Source of the DNA: HK1 sp965204915
Lineage (GTDB): Bacteria; Pseudomonadota; Gammaproteobacteria; HK1
Direction of reading: 5' to 3'
DNA length: 64,000 nt
Assembly (NCBI GenBank): GCA_965204915.1
Contig: OZ242023.1
Span: 3,162,001-3,226,000, forward strand
Part shown: positions 51,396-60,313 of the stretch, in pieces
Numbering within the stretch: position 1 is the first letter of the stretch
How the letters are laid out: the number at the start of each line of letters is the position of its first letter
Notes under the pieces: generated by a model
What the model was told of the DNA's origin: nothing
Databases searched by the model: none
The model's input: the letters and a program-made list of their open reading frames with translations, nothing else
Program-made: the position numbers and the translations under genes

Positions 51396-53413
51396 CCCAT
51401 CACCTCCCGCAACAACCGCACGATCTCCGCCTCCGCCTTCTTCAGATCCGCATCGATCTCCTCCAGCGATCTCGGCGGTGTGTACTCGTAGAAGTACCGG
51501 TTGAAGTTGATCTCGTAGCCCACCCGGTCCTTGCTTCGGTCCATCCAGGCGTCGGGGACGTAGGGGCGGACCTCGCGCTCGAAGTAGTCGTCGATGTCGT
51601 CGGTGAGGGGAACGTTCTCGAAATCGCGGAGCCCGGGGTCGGGCTCGAAGCCCTGCTCCCGCCCGCCCTTCGTCACGGGCTCGGCTTCCGGGTCCTTGTG
51701 GGTAAACACGTCGCGGAACAGCTTCTGCTCCACCTTCCTCCAGCGCGAGCCGCGTTTGTGTAGCAGGTCGGCGATGCGTTCCCACACCGCGTTCCAGTCA
51801 CGCATCGGCTTGCGGCCCAGGACCTTGTCGATGGCCTGGACGTCGTCCAGCAGGAAGGGGCAGGCGTCGAGGAAGCGGACCTTGTCGTCGATGGCCATCC
51901 GGTAGCGGAGCCGCAACGGCCGCTCCACGGTGACGCGGGTGTAGCCGAAGTCGGCGTTACCGAAGATCTTCGAGCGCCCGCCGTTCCGGAAGCGGCCGTA
52001 GAGGCGCACGATCTCGTCGATCTGCCCGGCCGAGAGATACCGGCGCTTGTCGCCCAGGCTGCGCCGGCTCTCCGCGCTGCCGCCGGGGGTCCAGAGGTCG
52101 CGCGCGTCGAGGAGCTGGATCTTCCCCCGCCGGCGCTTCTCCTTGCGGTTGGTGACGATCCAGACGTAGGTGCCGATGCCGGTGTTGTAGAACATCTGCT
52201 CGGGCAGGGCGACGATCGCTTCGAGCCGGTCGTTCTCGATGATCCAGCGGCGGATGTTGCTCTCGCCCGAGCCCGCGCCGCCGGTGAACAGCGGGGAGCC
52301 GGAGAACACGATGGCGAGCCGCGAGCCATGCTTGTGCTCCTTCGGGCGCACCGGCTCGAACTTGGCGATCATGTGCTGGAGAAAGAGGAGCGAGCCGTCG
52401 GCCACCCTCGGCAGCCCGGCCCCGAAGCGGCCCGCGAAGCCCTGCCGCTCGTGCTCGCGCCGGACCTCGCCCTGCTGCCGCCTCCAGTCCACGCCGAAGG
52501 GCGGGTTGGCGAGGAAGTAGTCGAAGGTGTTGCCCGCGAAGCGATCCTCGATGAGGCTGTCGCCGAGGCGCACGTTGTCGCCGCGGCTGCCGCCGCCACC
52601 GTTGTGGTCCACCTGCTTTATCAGCGTGTCGGAGGCGGCGGTGGCGTAGGCGCGCTTGTTGTAGTCCTGGCCGTAGACGTAGAGCCGGGCCTCCCGGTGG
52701 TGGTCGCGCAGGTAGCTCTGCGCCTCCGCCAGCATCCCGCCGGTGCCGCAGGCGGGGTCGAGGAGGGTGCGCACCACGCCGGGGGTGGCGAGCAGGGCGT
52801 CGTCGTCGATGAACAGGAGGCTCACCATCAGCCGGATGACCTCGCGCGGGGTGAAGTGGTCGCCCGCGGTCTCGTTGGCAAGCTCGTTGAAGCGGCGGAT
52901 CAGGTTCTCGAAGATGAGCCCCATCTGCTCGTTCGGCACCCTGTCCGGGCGGAGGTCGACGCTGCGGAACTGCGAGACGATCATGTAGAGGATGTGCGAT
53001 TCGCGCATCTTCTCGATCTCGGCCTCGAATTCGAAGTACTCGACGAAGATGCGGCGCACGTCGGCCGAGAAGCCCTGGATGTAGCTCACCAGGTGCTGGT
53101 CGATATGGTCGGGGTCGCCCTGGAGCCTCTCGAAGTCGAAGGACGAGCGGTTGTGGAAGCGCTGGCCGGCGGCCTGGTTGAGGACGCTGTCCAGGGCCTC
53201 GCCCCGGAGCCTGCCGCCCTTGCGCCGCTCGTACTCGGCCAGCACCCTGGCCTTGGTGGGCGCGAGCACGCAGTCGAAACGGCGCAGCACGGTCATCGGC
53301 AGCATCACCCGCTCGTACTGCGGCGGGCGGTAGGGGCCGCGCAGCAGATCCGCGATCTGCCAGATCAGGTTGGAGAAGTAGGCGTGGTCGGGTGCCGGGC
53401 GGGTATCGGGCAT
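51392..53413 (-). CDS. hsdM: Type I restriction-modification methyltransferase HsdM
   Basis: A 673-residue N6-adenine methyltransferase. An N-terminal HsdM_N helical domain (FSNLIWQIADLLRGPYRPPQYERV) precedes SAM motif I LLDPACGTGGML (219-226) and the catalytic NPPFG (303-307). The C-terminal extension carries a coiled-coil-like end (SLEEIDADLKKAEAEIVRLLREV) for contact with HsdS. It is the first gene of the defence operon, 34 bases after the LLM oxidoreductase gene, so its promoter must lie within that gene or further upstream. ATG at 53413 chosen because upstream residues do not resemble the family. Confidence 0.95.
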   Translation of the reverse strand: MPDTRPAPDHAYFSNLIWQIADLLRGPYRPPQYERVMLPMTVLRRFDCVLAPTKARVLAEYERRKGGRLRGEALDSVLNQAAGQRFHNRSSFDFERLQGDPDHIDQHLVSYIQGFSADVRRIFVEYFEFEAEIEKMRESHILYMIVSQFRSVDLRPDRVPNEQMGLIFENLIRRFNELANETAGDHFTPREVIRLMVSLLFIDDDALLATPGVVRTLLDPACGTGGMLAEAQSYLRDHHREARLYVYGQDYNKRAYATAASDTLIKQVDHNGGGGSRGDNVRLGDSLIEDRFAGNTFDYFLANPPFGVDWRRQQGEVRREHERQGFAGRFGAGLPRVADGSLLFLQHMIAKFEPVRPKEHKHGSRLAIVFSGSPLFTGGAGSGESNIRRWIIENDRLEAIVALPEQMFYNTGIGTYVWIVTNRKEKRRRGKIQLLDARDLWTPGGSAESRRSLGDKRRYLSAGQIDEIVRLYGRFRNGGRSKIFGNADFGYTRVTVERPLRLRYRMAIDDKVRFLDACPFLLDDVQAIDKVLGRKPMRDWNAVWERIADLLHKRGSRWRKVEQKLFRDVFTHKDPEAEPVTKGGREQGFEPDPGLRDFENVPLTDDIDDYFEREVRPYVPDAWMDRSKDRVGYEINFNRYFYEYTPPRSLEEIDADLKKAEAEIVRLLREVMG

Positions 53414-53447
53414 CGGTCGGGTATCCGTCGAGCATGGAGAGGACCGG

Positions 53448-54368
53448 TCAGTCCCGATTCGATGCGTGGGCGGCCCTGATCTTCGGAATGACCCCGGTCG
53501 CGATCCTCTCGAACATCGGCCGCTGCTCGGGCCGGGCCGGCCAGTAGAGGCCGATCTCCGTGATGCCGAGCTCCAGCACCCGGCCCACCATGTCGGTGAA
53601 CGCATCCTCGGACTCGTAGTATGCGATTGCGCCGCCGCGCTTGCGTCCGGCCGCGTCGAACATCGTGTACGAGCGGGCGAGGCTCTCGGGGTCGCGGCCG
53701 ATCGCCGCGCAGTGCTCGTCGATCCGCGCCGCGCGCTCCCGCGTCTCGGCGAGCTGCGCATCGAAGTCTTCCAGGAAGCTCAGGCTGTTCCACGTATCCG
53801 CGTAACGGGCCGCGCGCTTCAGCATCACCGGCCCCATCGCCGCGAGCATGATCGGCGGGCGCGGCGACTGCACCGGGCGCGGGTTCATCACCGCGCCCTC
53901 GATGGTGTAGAACTCCCCCGAGTACGACGTGACTTCATTGGTCAGCATCCGATCGACGATCTCCAGATACTCCTTCAGCCGCGCCACCCGCTCCCCCGGC
54001 GACCAGTTGGCGATCCCCATCATCTCGTAGGAGGGGTCGATGGTCAGTCCGATGCCGAGTCCCAGCTCGATGCGTCCGCCGGAGATGTGGTCGAGGCTCA
54101 GCGCCTGGCGCGCGAACGTCGCCGGATCGCGCAACGGGATCTGGGCCACGCAGGGGCGAAGCCGCAACGTGGCCGTGGCCTGGGCCACGGCGCCGAGCGT
54201 CGTCCAGAGGTCGAACCAGGGATTGGGCGGATGCGTCCAGTCGACGAAGTGGTCGGCGAGCCCGCCGAGGTCGAACCCCAACGCCTCGATGCACCGGAAG
54301 CGATCCAGCACCGTCTCCCAGGGCGTGTTGGGGGCGACGAGCACCTCGAAGCGGAGAGCGCCGGCCAT
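53448..54368 (-). CDS. LLM-class flavin-dependent oxidoreductase
   Basis: A 306-residue bacterial luciferase-like TIM-barrel protein: ALRFEVLVAPNTPWETVLDRF, LADHFVDWTHPPNPWFDLW, TATLRLRPCVAQIPLRDPA, LDHISGGRIELGLGIG and RPPIMLAAMGPVMLKRAARYADTWN are all family blocks. These enzymes use F420 or FMN; which cofactor cannot be told here. It overlaps the GYD gene by one base and precedes hsdM by 34 bases. It is probably host chromosome rather than part of the defence island. Confidence 0.9.
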   Translation of the reverse strand: MAGALRFEVLVAPNTPWETVLDRFRCIEALGFDLGGLADHFVDWTHPPNPWFDLWTTLGAVAQATATLRLRPCVAQIPLRDPATFARQALSLDHISGGRIELGLGIGLTIDPSYEMMGIANWSPGERVARLKEYLEIVDRMLTNEVTSYSGEFYTIEGAVMNPRPVQSPRPPIMLAAMGPVMLKRAARYADTWNSLSFLEDFDAQLAETRERAARIDEHCAAIGRDPESLARSYTMFDAAGRKRGGAIAYYESEDAFTDMVGRVLELGITEIGLYWPARPEQRPMFERIATGVIPKIRAAHASNRD

Positions 54369-54775
54369 CACGGGACCTCCTTCGCCCTCCTGCCCTCCGC
54401 CATCCCGATCTTCGACTTGCCGCGCCCTCCCCGGCCCTCCGGTCCCCGGCCCGGAGGCACGTAGATCCCGCTCGCCTCGCGCGCCTGGTTCATCGCCTCG
54501 ATCGCCTCCTCCATCGTGAGCAGCGGTATGGTCTCGGTCGCGGTGACGGTCCCGGCCGCGCTCAGGGTCATCGCGAGCGAGGCGGCGGCCACGTTGTCCG
54601 GCAGCTCGAACAACAGCACGATGTCGTACTCGCCGAAGCAGAAGAAGTAGTAGTGCAGGCGTCCGCCGACCTCCTTGAGCAGCCGGGTGGTGGTGAGCAT
54701 CCGGTCCTCCGGACGCTGCACCAGGGCGTTCATCGAATCCTGGGCGTACTTCGCGCGAAGCAGGTAGTAGGCCAT
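54368..54775 (-). CDS. GYD-domain protein
   Basis: A 135-residue protein of the GYD family: YYLLRAKYAQDSMNALVQRPEDR, GGRLHYYFFCFGEYDIVLLFELPDNVAAASLAM and ATETIPLLTMEEAIEAMNQA. The F-G-x-Y-D core that names the family is clear. A basic, glycine-rich C-terminal tail is unusual. Function is unknown, but coupling to the LLM oxidoreductase by a one-base overlap suggests a shared metabolic role. ATG at 54775 is the first in frame with homology. Confidence 0.85.
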   Translation of the reverse strand: MAYYLLRAKYAQDSMNALVQRPEDRMLTTTRLLKEVGGRLHYYFFCFGEYDIVLLFELPDNVAAASLAMTLSAAGTVTATETIPLLTMEEAIEAMNQAREASGIYVPPGRGPEGRGGRGKSKIGMAEGRRAKEVP

Positions 54776-55152
54776 CGCGTTCGCTCCCGATCGTCGCCGC
54801 ACGGCGCGGCGCAACGGAGTGTGCCACGAAGTCACGGCCTCACGTACCGGCCTCCTCGAAGTGCCGCCGGGCATGTCGAGGTATCGCGTGCCGGCGGGTG
54901 GCGAGACATCCGGCGAGCGCGCCGGAGCGGACGCGGGCTGACGAGGCGAGGGCCGGCGCCAGGTAGATCGGCGCGAGCGCGAGCATCGCGCCCAGCGCCA
55001 TGTCGCCCAGGGTCTCGCGCTGCTCCGCCTGCCGGCCCTCCAGCGTCCATTCGGCGCCGTGGCGCTCGGCCGTCGCGGGCGCCGGATCGGGCTGATGGAA
55101 CGTGGGGCACCGGGCGGGACCCTGCCTCGCCGAACCCGGGGAGTCACTGAAT
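54776..55152. other. Gap between GYD gene and tRNA-Arg
   Basis: No supported gene in 377 bases. Frames through the adjacent tRNA give familiar false proteins (see rejected list). A hydrophobic minus-strand stretch around 54850-55020 (MALGAMLALAPIYLAPALA) could be a decayed membrane-protein end, but I cannot support it. Confidence 0.4.
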
Positions 55153-55229
55153 TGGCGCGCCCGGAGAGATTCGAACTCCCGACCCCCTGGTTCGTAGCCA
55201 GGTACTCTATCCAACTGAGCTACGGGCGC
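55153..55229 (-). tRNA. tRNA-Arg (anticodon ACG)
   Basis: On the minus strand the acceptor stem GCGCCCG pairs with CGGGCGC, followed by discriminator G and an encoded CCA (77 nt in all). The anticodon arm is CCTGG-CTACGAA-CCAGG, giving anticodon ACG, which reads CGN after A34-to-inosine editing. The T-loop GTTCGAATC is standard. Its 3' end faces the defence island 1.7 kb away, a typical orientation for an integration target, although no att repeat was found. Confidence 0.97.
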
Positions 55230-55419
55230 ACGGGGAAACGTGATTATAGAGGCTTCCCGGCGCGGGGACGAGCCCGCCGCGTCCACCGGCCACGATCGAT
55301 CGCTGCACGCCGGGAATGCGCGCCGGGCCGGCCGCGTCCTTCGCACCCGCGCGCACCACCCCGTACACTGTGCGGCCCCGTCGACGCGCCGTCGGCGGCG
55401 TTCCCCGCGAGGAGCCGTC

Positions 55420-56559
55420 ATGCCGTCCCTGAGCCTCGGGTACCGTGATGCATTCCCGGCCTGCGAAGGCCGTACCTATCTCAACTGCGCCGCGGTGGCG
55501 CCGGGCTCGACCCGCGTGCGTGCGGCGATCAACGCCTGGCTCGACGACCACGTCGCCCAGGGCAACATGGCCTCCGGGCAGTGGTGGACGCGCGCCGCGG
55601 AGGCCCGGGCGCGGACCGCGGCGCTCATCGGCGCCTCCCCCGAGGAGGTCGCGTTCGTCAGGAGCACGTCCCACGGTCTGGCGATGGTGGCGGAAGGGCT
55701 GGACTGGCGCTCCGGGGACGAAGTGGCGGTGGCCAGCGCCATCGAATATCCGTCCAACGTCTACGCCTGGAAGCATCTCGCGGATCGCGGCGTCCGGCTG
55801 CGCGAGATCCGGGCGGTGGACGGGGCGGTGACGCCCGAGGCGGTCGAAGATGCCATCGGCCCGCGGACCCGGCTGGTGGCGGTGAGTTCGGTGCAGTTCG
55901 CGAGCGGCCACCGCACCGACGTGGACGCCATCGGGCGGCTCTGCCGGGATCGGGACGTGCTGTTCGTGGTCGACGCGATCCAGCAGGCCGGCGCATTCCC
56001 CATCGACGTCAAGGCGAGCGGCATCCACGCCATGGCCGCATGCTCGCACAAGTGGATGCTGGGCCTGCTCGGGATCGGCTTCCTCTACGTGGACCGCGAC
56101 CTGCTTGCGCACCTGCGCCCGGTCCTGGTCGGCTGGCACAGCGTGGAGGATCCCTTCGCCTTCGACGGCACCCGCTTCGATCTCCGCTCCGACGCCTCCC
56201 GGCTGGAGGAGGCGGCGCCGTCCTTTCCGCTGGTCTACGGACTGGGGGCGGCGGTGGAGATGCTGCTCGACGCGGGCGTCGCCGACGTCGCGTCCCACAT
56301 CACGGGGCTTCTCGACCGCGCCGCGAATGCGCTCGAAGCGATCGGGTGCGAGGTGTCGCCGGCGCCCGAACACCGGGCCGGCATCCTCATGATCAAGCCG
56401 GCGGCGGACGTGGACGCGCTCGCGGAGGCGTGCGCGGAACGCAACATCGCGGTGTCGGTGCGCCGGGGCCGCCTCCGGCTCTCCCCCCACCTCTACAACA
56501 ACGAGGACGACATCGACGCACTGGTCGAGCTGCTTCGGGACCCCTCGCCGAACATGTGA
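55420..56559 (+). CDS. Class V aminotransferase (PLP-dependent, CsdA/IscS-fold)
   Basis: A 379-residue PLP enzyme. Landmarks: TYLNCAAVAPGSTRVRAAI, FVRSTSHGLAMVAEGL, the IEYPSN turn, VSSVQFASGHRTDVDAI, the cofactor aspartate in FVVDAIQQAGAFPIDV, and ACSHKWMLGLLGIGFLYV where the Lys in SHKW forms the Schiff base. The C-terminal small domain is intact. It could be a kynureninase-like or isopenicillin-N-epimerase-like family member; cysteine desulfurase is less likely since the active-site cysteine loop is not evident. GAGGAG precedes the ATG. Confidence 0.92.
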   Translation: MPSLSLGYRDAFPACEGRTYLNCAAVAPGSTRVRAAINAWLDDHVAQGNMASGQWWTRAAEARARTAALIGASPEEVAFVRSTSHGLAMVAEGLDWRSGDEVAVASAIEYPSNVYAWKHLADRGVRLREIRAVDGAVTPEAVEDAIGPRTRLVAVSSVQFASGHRTDVDAIGRLCRDRDVLFVVDAIQQAGAFPIDVKASGIHAMAACSHKWMLGLLGIGFLYVDRDLLAHLRPVLVGWHSVEDPFAFDGTRFDLRSDASRLEEAAPSFPLVYGLGAAVEMLLDAGVADVASHITGLLDRAANALEAIGCEVSPAPEHRAGILMIKPAADVDALAEACAERNIAVSVRRGRLRLSPHLYNNEDDIDALVELLRDPSPNM

Positions 56560-56661
56560 CGATCGAGCCGGGTGGACCGGGCGTGGGGTCCATGCGCTCC
56601 TGCGTCTCCACGACCGGGGGCCGCGCGATGCCGGGAGCGCCGGGACGACCGCTCTCCTCCC

Positions 56662-57402
56662 TCAGATCTCCACCACCATCCCGTCGTGGGCGCATTCCTC
56701 GGGCACTTCGTCCGCGTGGGCGAGCATCTCCCGGCTCATGTGGGTGAGGATGATGCGCTTGGCGCCGAAGTCCGCCTTGTGCGCGACCACGTCCGGATAG
56801 TTCAGGTGCCAGCGCACCGGCTTGCCGTAGAAGTAGCACTCCGCCACCAGCAGATCGGCGCCCCGCGCCGCCCGCGCCATCTCCTCGCCGAACTCCCCGT
56901 CCCCGGTGTAGCAGACCACCTTGCCGCCGATCTCCGCACGCAACGCGGTGGGGTTGGTCTGCCACGTATGTTTTACCGAACGGGCCGTGACCAGGACGTC
57001 CCCCACCCAGGTCGGTACGCCGGGTTCGAGCTCGACCCAGCGCAGCTCGAACTTCGGCTTCATCACGTGCATGCCCGGAAACAGCGCCTCCGCGATCATG
57101 AACATGCGGTAGCGCAGATCCCGGGGGCCGGCGACGGTGAGCGGCCGTTCGCGCTTGGCGCCCAGCATCGCGTCCACCAGCAGGAACGGCACCCCGCCGC
57201 AGTGGTCCCCGTGCAGATGGGTGAGGAGGATCGTGTCGATGGAGTTCGGGTCGATGCCCTGCTGCCGCAGGGCGATCAGGGAGGAAGTCCCGAAATCCAT
57301 CGTGAACCGCGTCCCGCCGGCATCGACCAGGATGCAGGTCTGGAAGCGCCCGCCGCTCCCGAAGGAATCGCCGGAGCCCACGAATCGTACCGTCGCGATC
57401 AT
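56662..57402 (-). CDS. MBL-fold metallo-hydrolase, ribonuclease Z-like
   Basis: A 246-residue metallo-beta-lactamase-fold protein. The metal motif is LLTHLHGDHCGG; other ligands fall in SVKHTWQT and CYTGDGEFGEE, and the end has ILTHMSREML. The layout matches the arylsulfatase/RNase Z branch but lacks the long exosite arm of true RNase Z. It is likely a phosphodiesterase or lactonase-type hydrolase. It stands alone, convergent with the aminotransferase gene. Confidence 0.88.
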   Translation of the reverse strand: MIATVRFVGSGDSFGSGGRFQTCILVDAGGTRFTMDFGTSSLIALRQQGIDPNSIDTILLTHLHGDHCGGVPFLLVDAMLGAKRERPLTVAGPRDLRYRMFMIAEALFPGMHVMKPKFELRWVELEPGVPTWVGDVLVTARSVKHTWQTNPTALRAEIGGKVVCYTGDGEFGEEMARAARGADLLVAECYFYGKPVRWHLNYPDVVAHKADFGAKRIILTHMSREMLAHADEVPEECAHDGMVVEI

Positions 57403-57632
57403 CGTCCTCCGCCCTCGTCCGCGCCTGTCCTTGCCGGTCCGCCCTTGTCCATCCCGATCCCCGTTGTCCGCCCGTCCTCTTCGGCACCGTCATTCCCTAC
57501 CCCCCTGCCTTGCCGAGGCGGAGCAGTGGAGATGGAAAGTGTATCCCGCCGGCGCCGGAGGCGTGGCGATACGGCCGGTCGGAGGCGGCCGCGTGGACCG
57601 CGACCGCCGCTGCGGGTCGCTGCCTCCGGGGG

Positions 57633-59771
57633 CTATCGCTCCAAGACGGCCAGGGAACGGGCCAGGCGGACGAGATCGACGAACTCGGCCCGATAGCCGA
57701 ACGGATCCTCGCCGCGCGCGCCCTGCGCGAGCGCGATCACGTCGTCGTAGTCGTAGTCGCCGGTGTAGCGCCCGCCGCGCAGAAGCTGCCCGAATCCGGC
57801 CACCGCCGCGGCGAAACGCACGTCGCGCGGGGCGGCGTGGATGCTCTCGAAACCGTCGGCTCGGGTCACCGGCCGGGTGATCAAGGTGCTGGCGCCGGCG
57901 TCGGGCAGCTTGTAGCGGATCTTCAGGAAGGCGAGCTCTCCGTTGAAATCGGCGCCCGCCTCCGCGGCTTCCTCGCGCCGGTAGCGAAGCGGCGCGACGC
58001 GCTCGGCTCCCGAGCCCGCCGGCGTCACCTCGTAGATGGCGGTCACCGTATGGCCGGCGCCGATCTCGCCCGCGTCGACCTTGTCGTTGCGAAAGTCCTC
58101 GCGCGCGAGCATTCGGGTTTCGTAACCGATCAGCCGGTACTCGCTGATGGCCGCCGGATTGAATTCCACCTGGATCTTGACGTCCTTCGCGATGGGGAAC
58201 AGCGTCGAAGTGCCTTCCTCGACCAGCACCTTGCGCGCTTCCGACAAGGTGTCGATGTAGGCCGCGTTGCCGTTGCCGTTCTGGGCGAGGCGCTGCATCA
58301 ACGCATCGTCGTAGTTGCCCATGCCGAAGCCGAGCACCGAGAGAAACACCCCGCCCGCGCGCTTGCGGGCGATATAGTGTTCCAATTCGGCCGGATCGGT
58401 GATCCCGACGTTGAAATCCCCGTCGGTGGCGAGGATGACCCGGTTGACGCCGTCCTCCACCCGATGCTGCTCGGCCAGCCGGTAGGCTTGACGGATCCCC
58501 TCCGCGCCGGCCGTCGATCCGCCCGCATGAAGGTGTTCGAGGCTGGCCAGGATCGTGGCCCGCTCGGCCACCTCGGTGGGTGGGAGCACCACGCCGGCCG
58601 AGCCCGCGTAGGCCACGATCGCGACCCGGTCCTCCGGCGCCAGCGCGCCCAGCAGGAGCTTGAACGAGTTGATCAGCAGCGGCAGCTTGTTCGGCGCATC
58701 CATGGAGCCCGACGTGTCGATCAGGAACACGAGGTTCGCGCGCGGCGTGGTGCTGCGATCCGGCGCATAGCCCTCGATCGCATAGCCCTCGATGCCGATG
58801 TGCATCAGCCGGGTCGCGTCGTTCCACGGCGCGGGCATCAGTGAGACCTGGGCGGCGAACGGCGTATCCGGGGTCGGGGGCGGGGTGTAGTCATAGGGAA
58901 AGTAGTTGATCAACTCCTCGATGCGCACCGCGTCCTTCTCCGGCAGCCTGCCCTCGTTCAGCGAGGCGCGCATGTAGCCGTAGGCGGCGGTGTCGACGTC
59001 GATCGAGAAGGTCGATACCGGCATCTCGGCGGTGATCTTCACGGGATTGGGGTCGAGGTCGGGGAAGCGATCGCGTTCGCGGTCGTGGCCCGAACGTTCG
59101 AGGTCGGGTTGGTAGGCGGCGATCATGTGGGGCGGCACCACGTCCGGGAGCAACGTGTAATGGCTGAAAAGGATTTCGGGCTCTTCGAGTGCGAGAGGCA
59201 GCGACTCTACTTCCACCACCCGTTCCACCTCCGGCTGCGGCGGTTCACGGATGTAAAGGACTTCGAGCTCTTCGGGCTCTTCGAGTGCGAGAGGCGGCGA
59301 CTCTACTTCCACCCGTTCCGCCTCCGGCTGCGGCAGTACGACGGCGTGCGAGCGGCGCGATCGTCGAGTAGAGGTTCCCCGCACCGCTTCCGGCTGCGGC
59401 GGTACGACGGCGTAAGGATCGCCGGCGGTAACGTCTTCGGTCGGCTTGGGGCTCGCGGGCCTCGCAAGCTCCATGGACGGCGACCGGGGCGTCATCAGGA
59501 CCTGATGGGAAACGACTCCGGCGACGACCAGCACGGCAGCACCGCCGGCGAATGCGAGAGAGGGGCGTGACGTGGGCATGACGAGTCTCCGTATCCAGGA
59601 CGTGCCGCGTTTCGGCACCTGTCCCTTCTGACGCGCCTCGTCGCTCGTTCCTTGGTGATGGCGATCGAAAGCCGCCGTCGCCTCCGAGATCGCCCGCTCG
59701 CGTGCGCCTGCCGGCGCCCGCGGCGAAGTGGCGCGCAGCGCCGATTCCAGCCTCGCGAGATCGTCAGTCAC
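57633..59771 (-). CDS. VWA-domain protein with anti-sigma-like N-terminus (YfbK type)
   Basis: A 712-residue protein. The cytoplasmic N-terminus (DDLARLESALRATSPRAPAG) resembles anti-sigma regions and is followed by one membrane helix (about 71-93), a repeat-rich Pro/Glu linker, the YfbK-type domain (STFSIDVDTAAYGYMRASLN, IEELINYFPYDY), and a von Willebrand A domain with MIDAS FLIDTSGSM near residue 350 and TDGDFNVG. A C-terminal domain follows. The GTG start overlaps the ECF sigma-factor stop by 4 bases (GTGA), so it is translationally coupled and may act as its cognate regulator. A longer open frame upstream of the GTG belongs to the sigma gene's shadow. Confidence 0.88.
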   Translation of the reverse strand: MTDDLARLESALRATSPRAPAGARERAISEATAAFDRHHQGTSDEARQKGQVPKRGTSWIRRLVMPTSRPSLAFAGGAAVLVVAGVVSHQVLMTPRSPSMELARPASPKPTEDVTAGDPYAVVPPQPEAVRGTSTRRSRRSHAVVLPQPEAERVEVESPPLALEEPEELEVLYIREPPQPEVERVVEVESLPLALEEPEILFSHYTLLPDVVPPHMIAAYQPDLERSGHDRERDRFPDLDPNPVKITAEMPVSTFSIDVDTAAYGYMRASLNEGRLPEKDAVRIEELINYFPYDYTPPPTPDTPFAAQVSLMPAPWNDATRLMHIGIEGYAIEGYAPDRSTTPRANLVFLIDTSGSMDAPNKLPLLINSFKLLLGALAPEDRVAIVAYAGSAGVVLPPTEVAERATILASLEHLHAGGSTAGAEGIRQAYRLAEQHRVEDGVNRVILATDGDFNVGITDPAELEHYIARKRAGGVFLSVLGFGMGNYDDALMQRLAQNGNGNAAYIDTLSEARKVLVEEGTSTLFPIAKDVKIQVEFNPAAISEYRLIGYETRMLAREDFRNDKVDAGEIGAGHTVTAIYEVTPAGSGAERVAPLRYRREEAAEAGADFNGELAFLKIRYKLPDAGASTLITRPVTRADGFESIHAAPRDVRFAAAVAGFGQLLRGGRYTGDYDYDDVIALAQGARGEDPFGYRAEFVDLVRLARSLAVLER
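59178..59334 (-). repeat. Internal ~96-bp repeat in the VWA linker
   Basis: The segment beginning GGGCTCTTCGAGTGCGAGAG recurs at 59178 and 59274. It encodes two versions of PQPE-(A/V)-ERV-VEVES-(P/L)-PLALEEPE in the protein's periplasmic linker. A shortened third copy, PPQPEAVRG, lies at about 59383. Confidence 0.8.
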
Positions 59772-60313
59772 CGTACCCCCTCCTCGCCGTCGGCCAGGGC
59801 GCGCAGCCGCTTCCGTACCTCGTGCATCCGCCATGACACGGTCGACTCGGATACGCCGAGCGCCTCGCCCGCTTCCGCGTGCCGCAAGCCCTCTTCGAGC
59901 ACGAGGACCACCGTCGCCCGCAGCTCGTCCGGCAACCGCCCCATTGCCTCCCGCAACCAGGACGCCTCGCACTCGCGCGCGGCGTTCCCGGCCCGCGCCA
60001 GTGCCTCGACGTCGGCGTACATCCGTTCATGACGCTGCCGCACCGCACTGCGCCGCAGCGCATCGCGAGCGGCGTTGACCACCACTCGATAGAGCCATGT
60101 GGTGAACCGGCTCCCACCGCGGTAGGAAGACAGCTTGGCAGGCAGGCCGACGCAGACGTCCTGCGCCAGATCCGCCGCTGCATCGGCGTCTCCGAGCACC
60201 CGGGCGCCGACCCGGTACACGCGATCGTAGTGACGCTCGAGCAGCGCAGCGAACGCATCCCGATCTCCCGCGGCGGCCCGGCGAGCCAGCGCACCGTCCG
60301 TGTCGTCACCCAT
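59768..60313 (-). CDS. ECF-type RNA polymerase sigma factor
   Basis: A 181-residue sigma-70 family factor of the extracytoplasmic type. Region 2 is DRDAFAALLERHYDRVYRVG, DAAADLAQDVCVGLPAKLSSY and FTTWLYRVVVNAARDALRR; region 4 is LPDELRATVVLVLEEGLRHA then EAGEALGVSESTVSWRMHEV. The absence of region 3 is normal for ECF factors. It is cotranscribed with the membrane-anchored VWA protein, its probable anti-sigma or sensor. The ATG is the first codon of the family N-terminus. Confidence 0.94.
   Translation of the reverse strand: MGDDTDGALARRAAAGDRDAFAALLERHYDRVYRVGARVLGDADAAADLAQDVCVGLPAKLSSYRGGSRFTTWLYRVVVNAARDALRRSAVRQRHERMYADVEALARAGNAARECEASWLREAMGRLPDELRATVVLVLEEGLRHAEAGEALGVSESTVSWRMHEVRKRLRALADGEEGVR

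Noticed and set aside
54840..55421. Minus-strand frame containing PVAQLDRVPGYEPGGREFES
   Set aside because: Also a translation artefact of the tRNA-Arg gene; no independent coding evidence.
55059..55448. Plus-strand frame reading RPERFELPTPWFVARYSIQL across the tRNA
   Set aside because: A well-known false protein produced by translating a tRNA gene.
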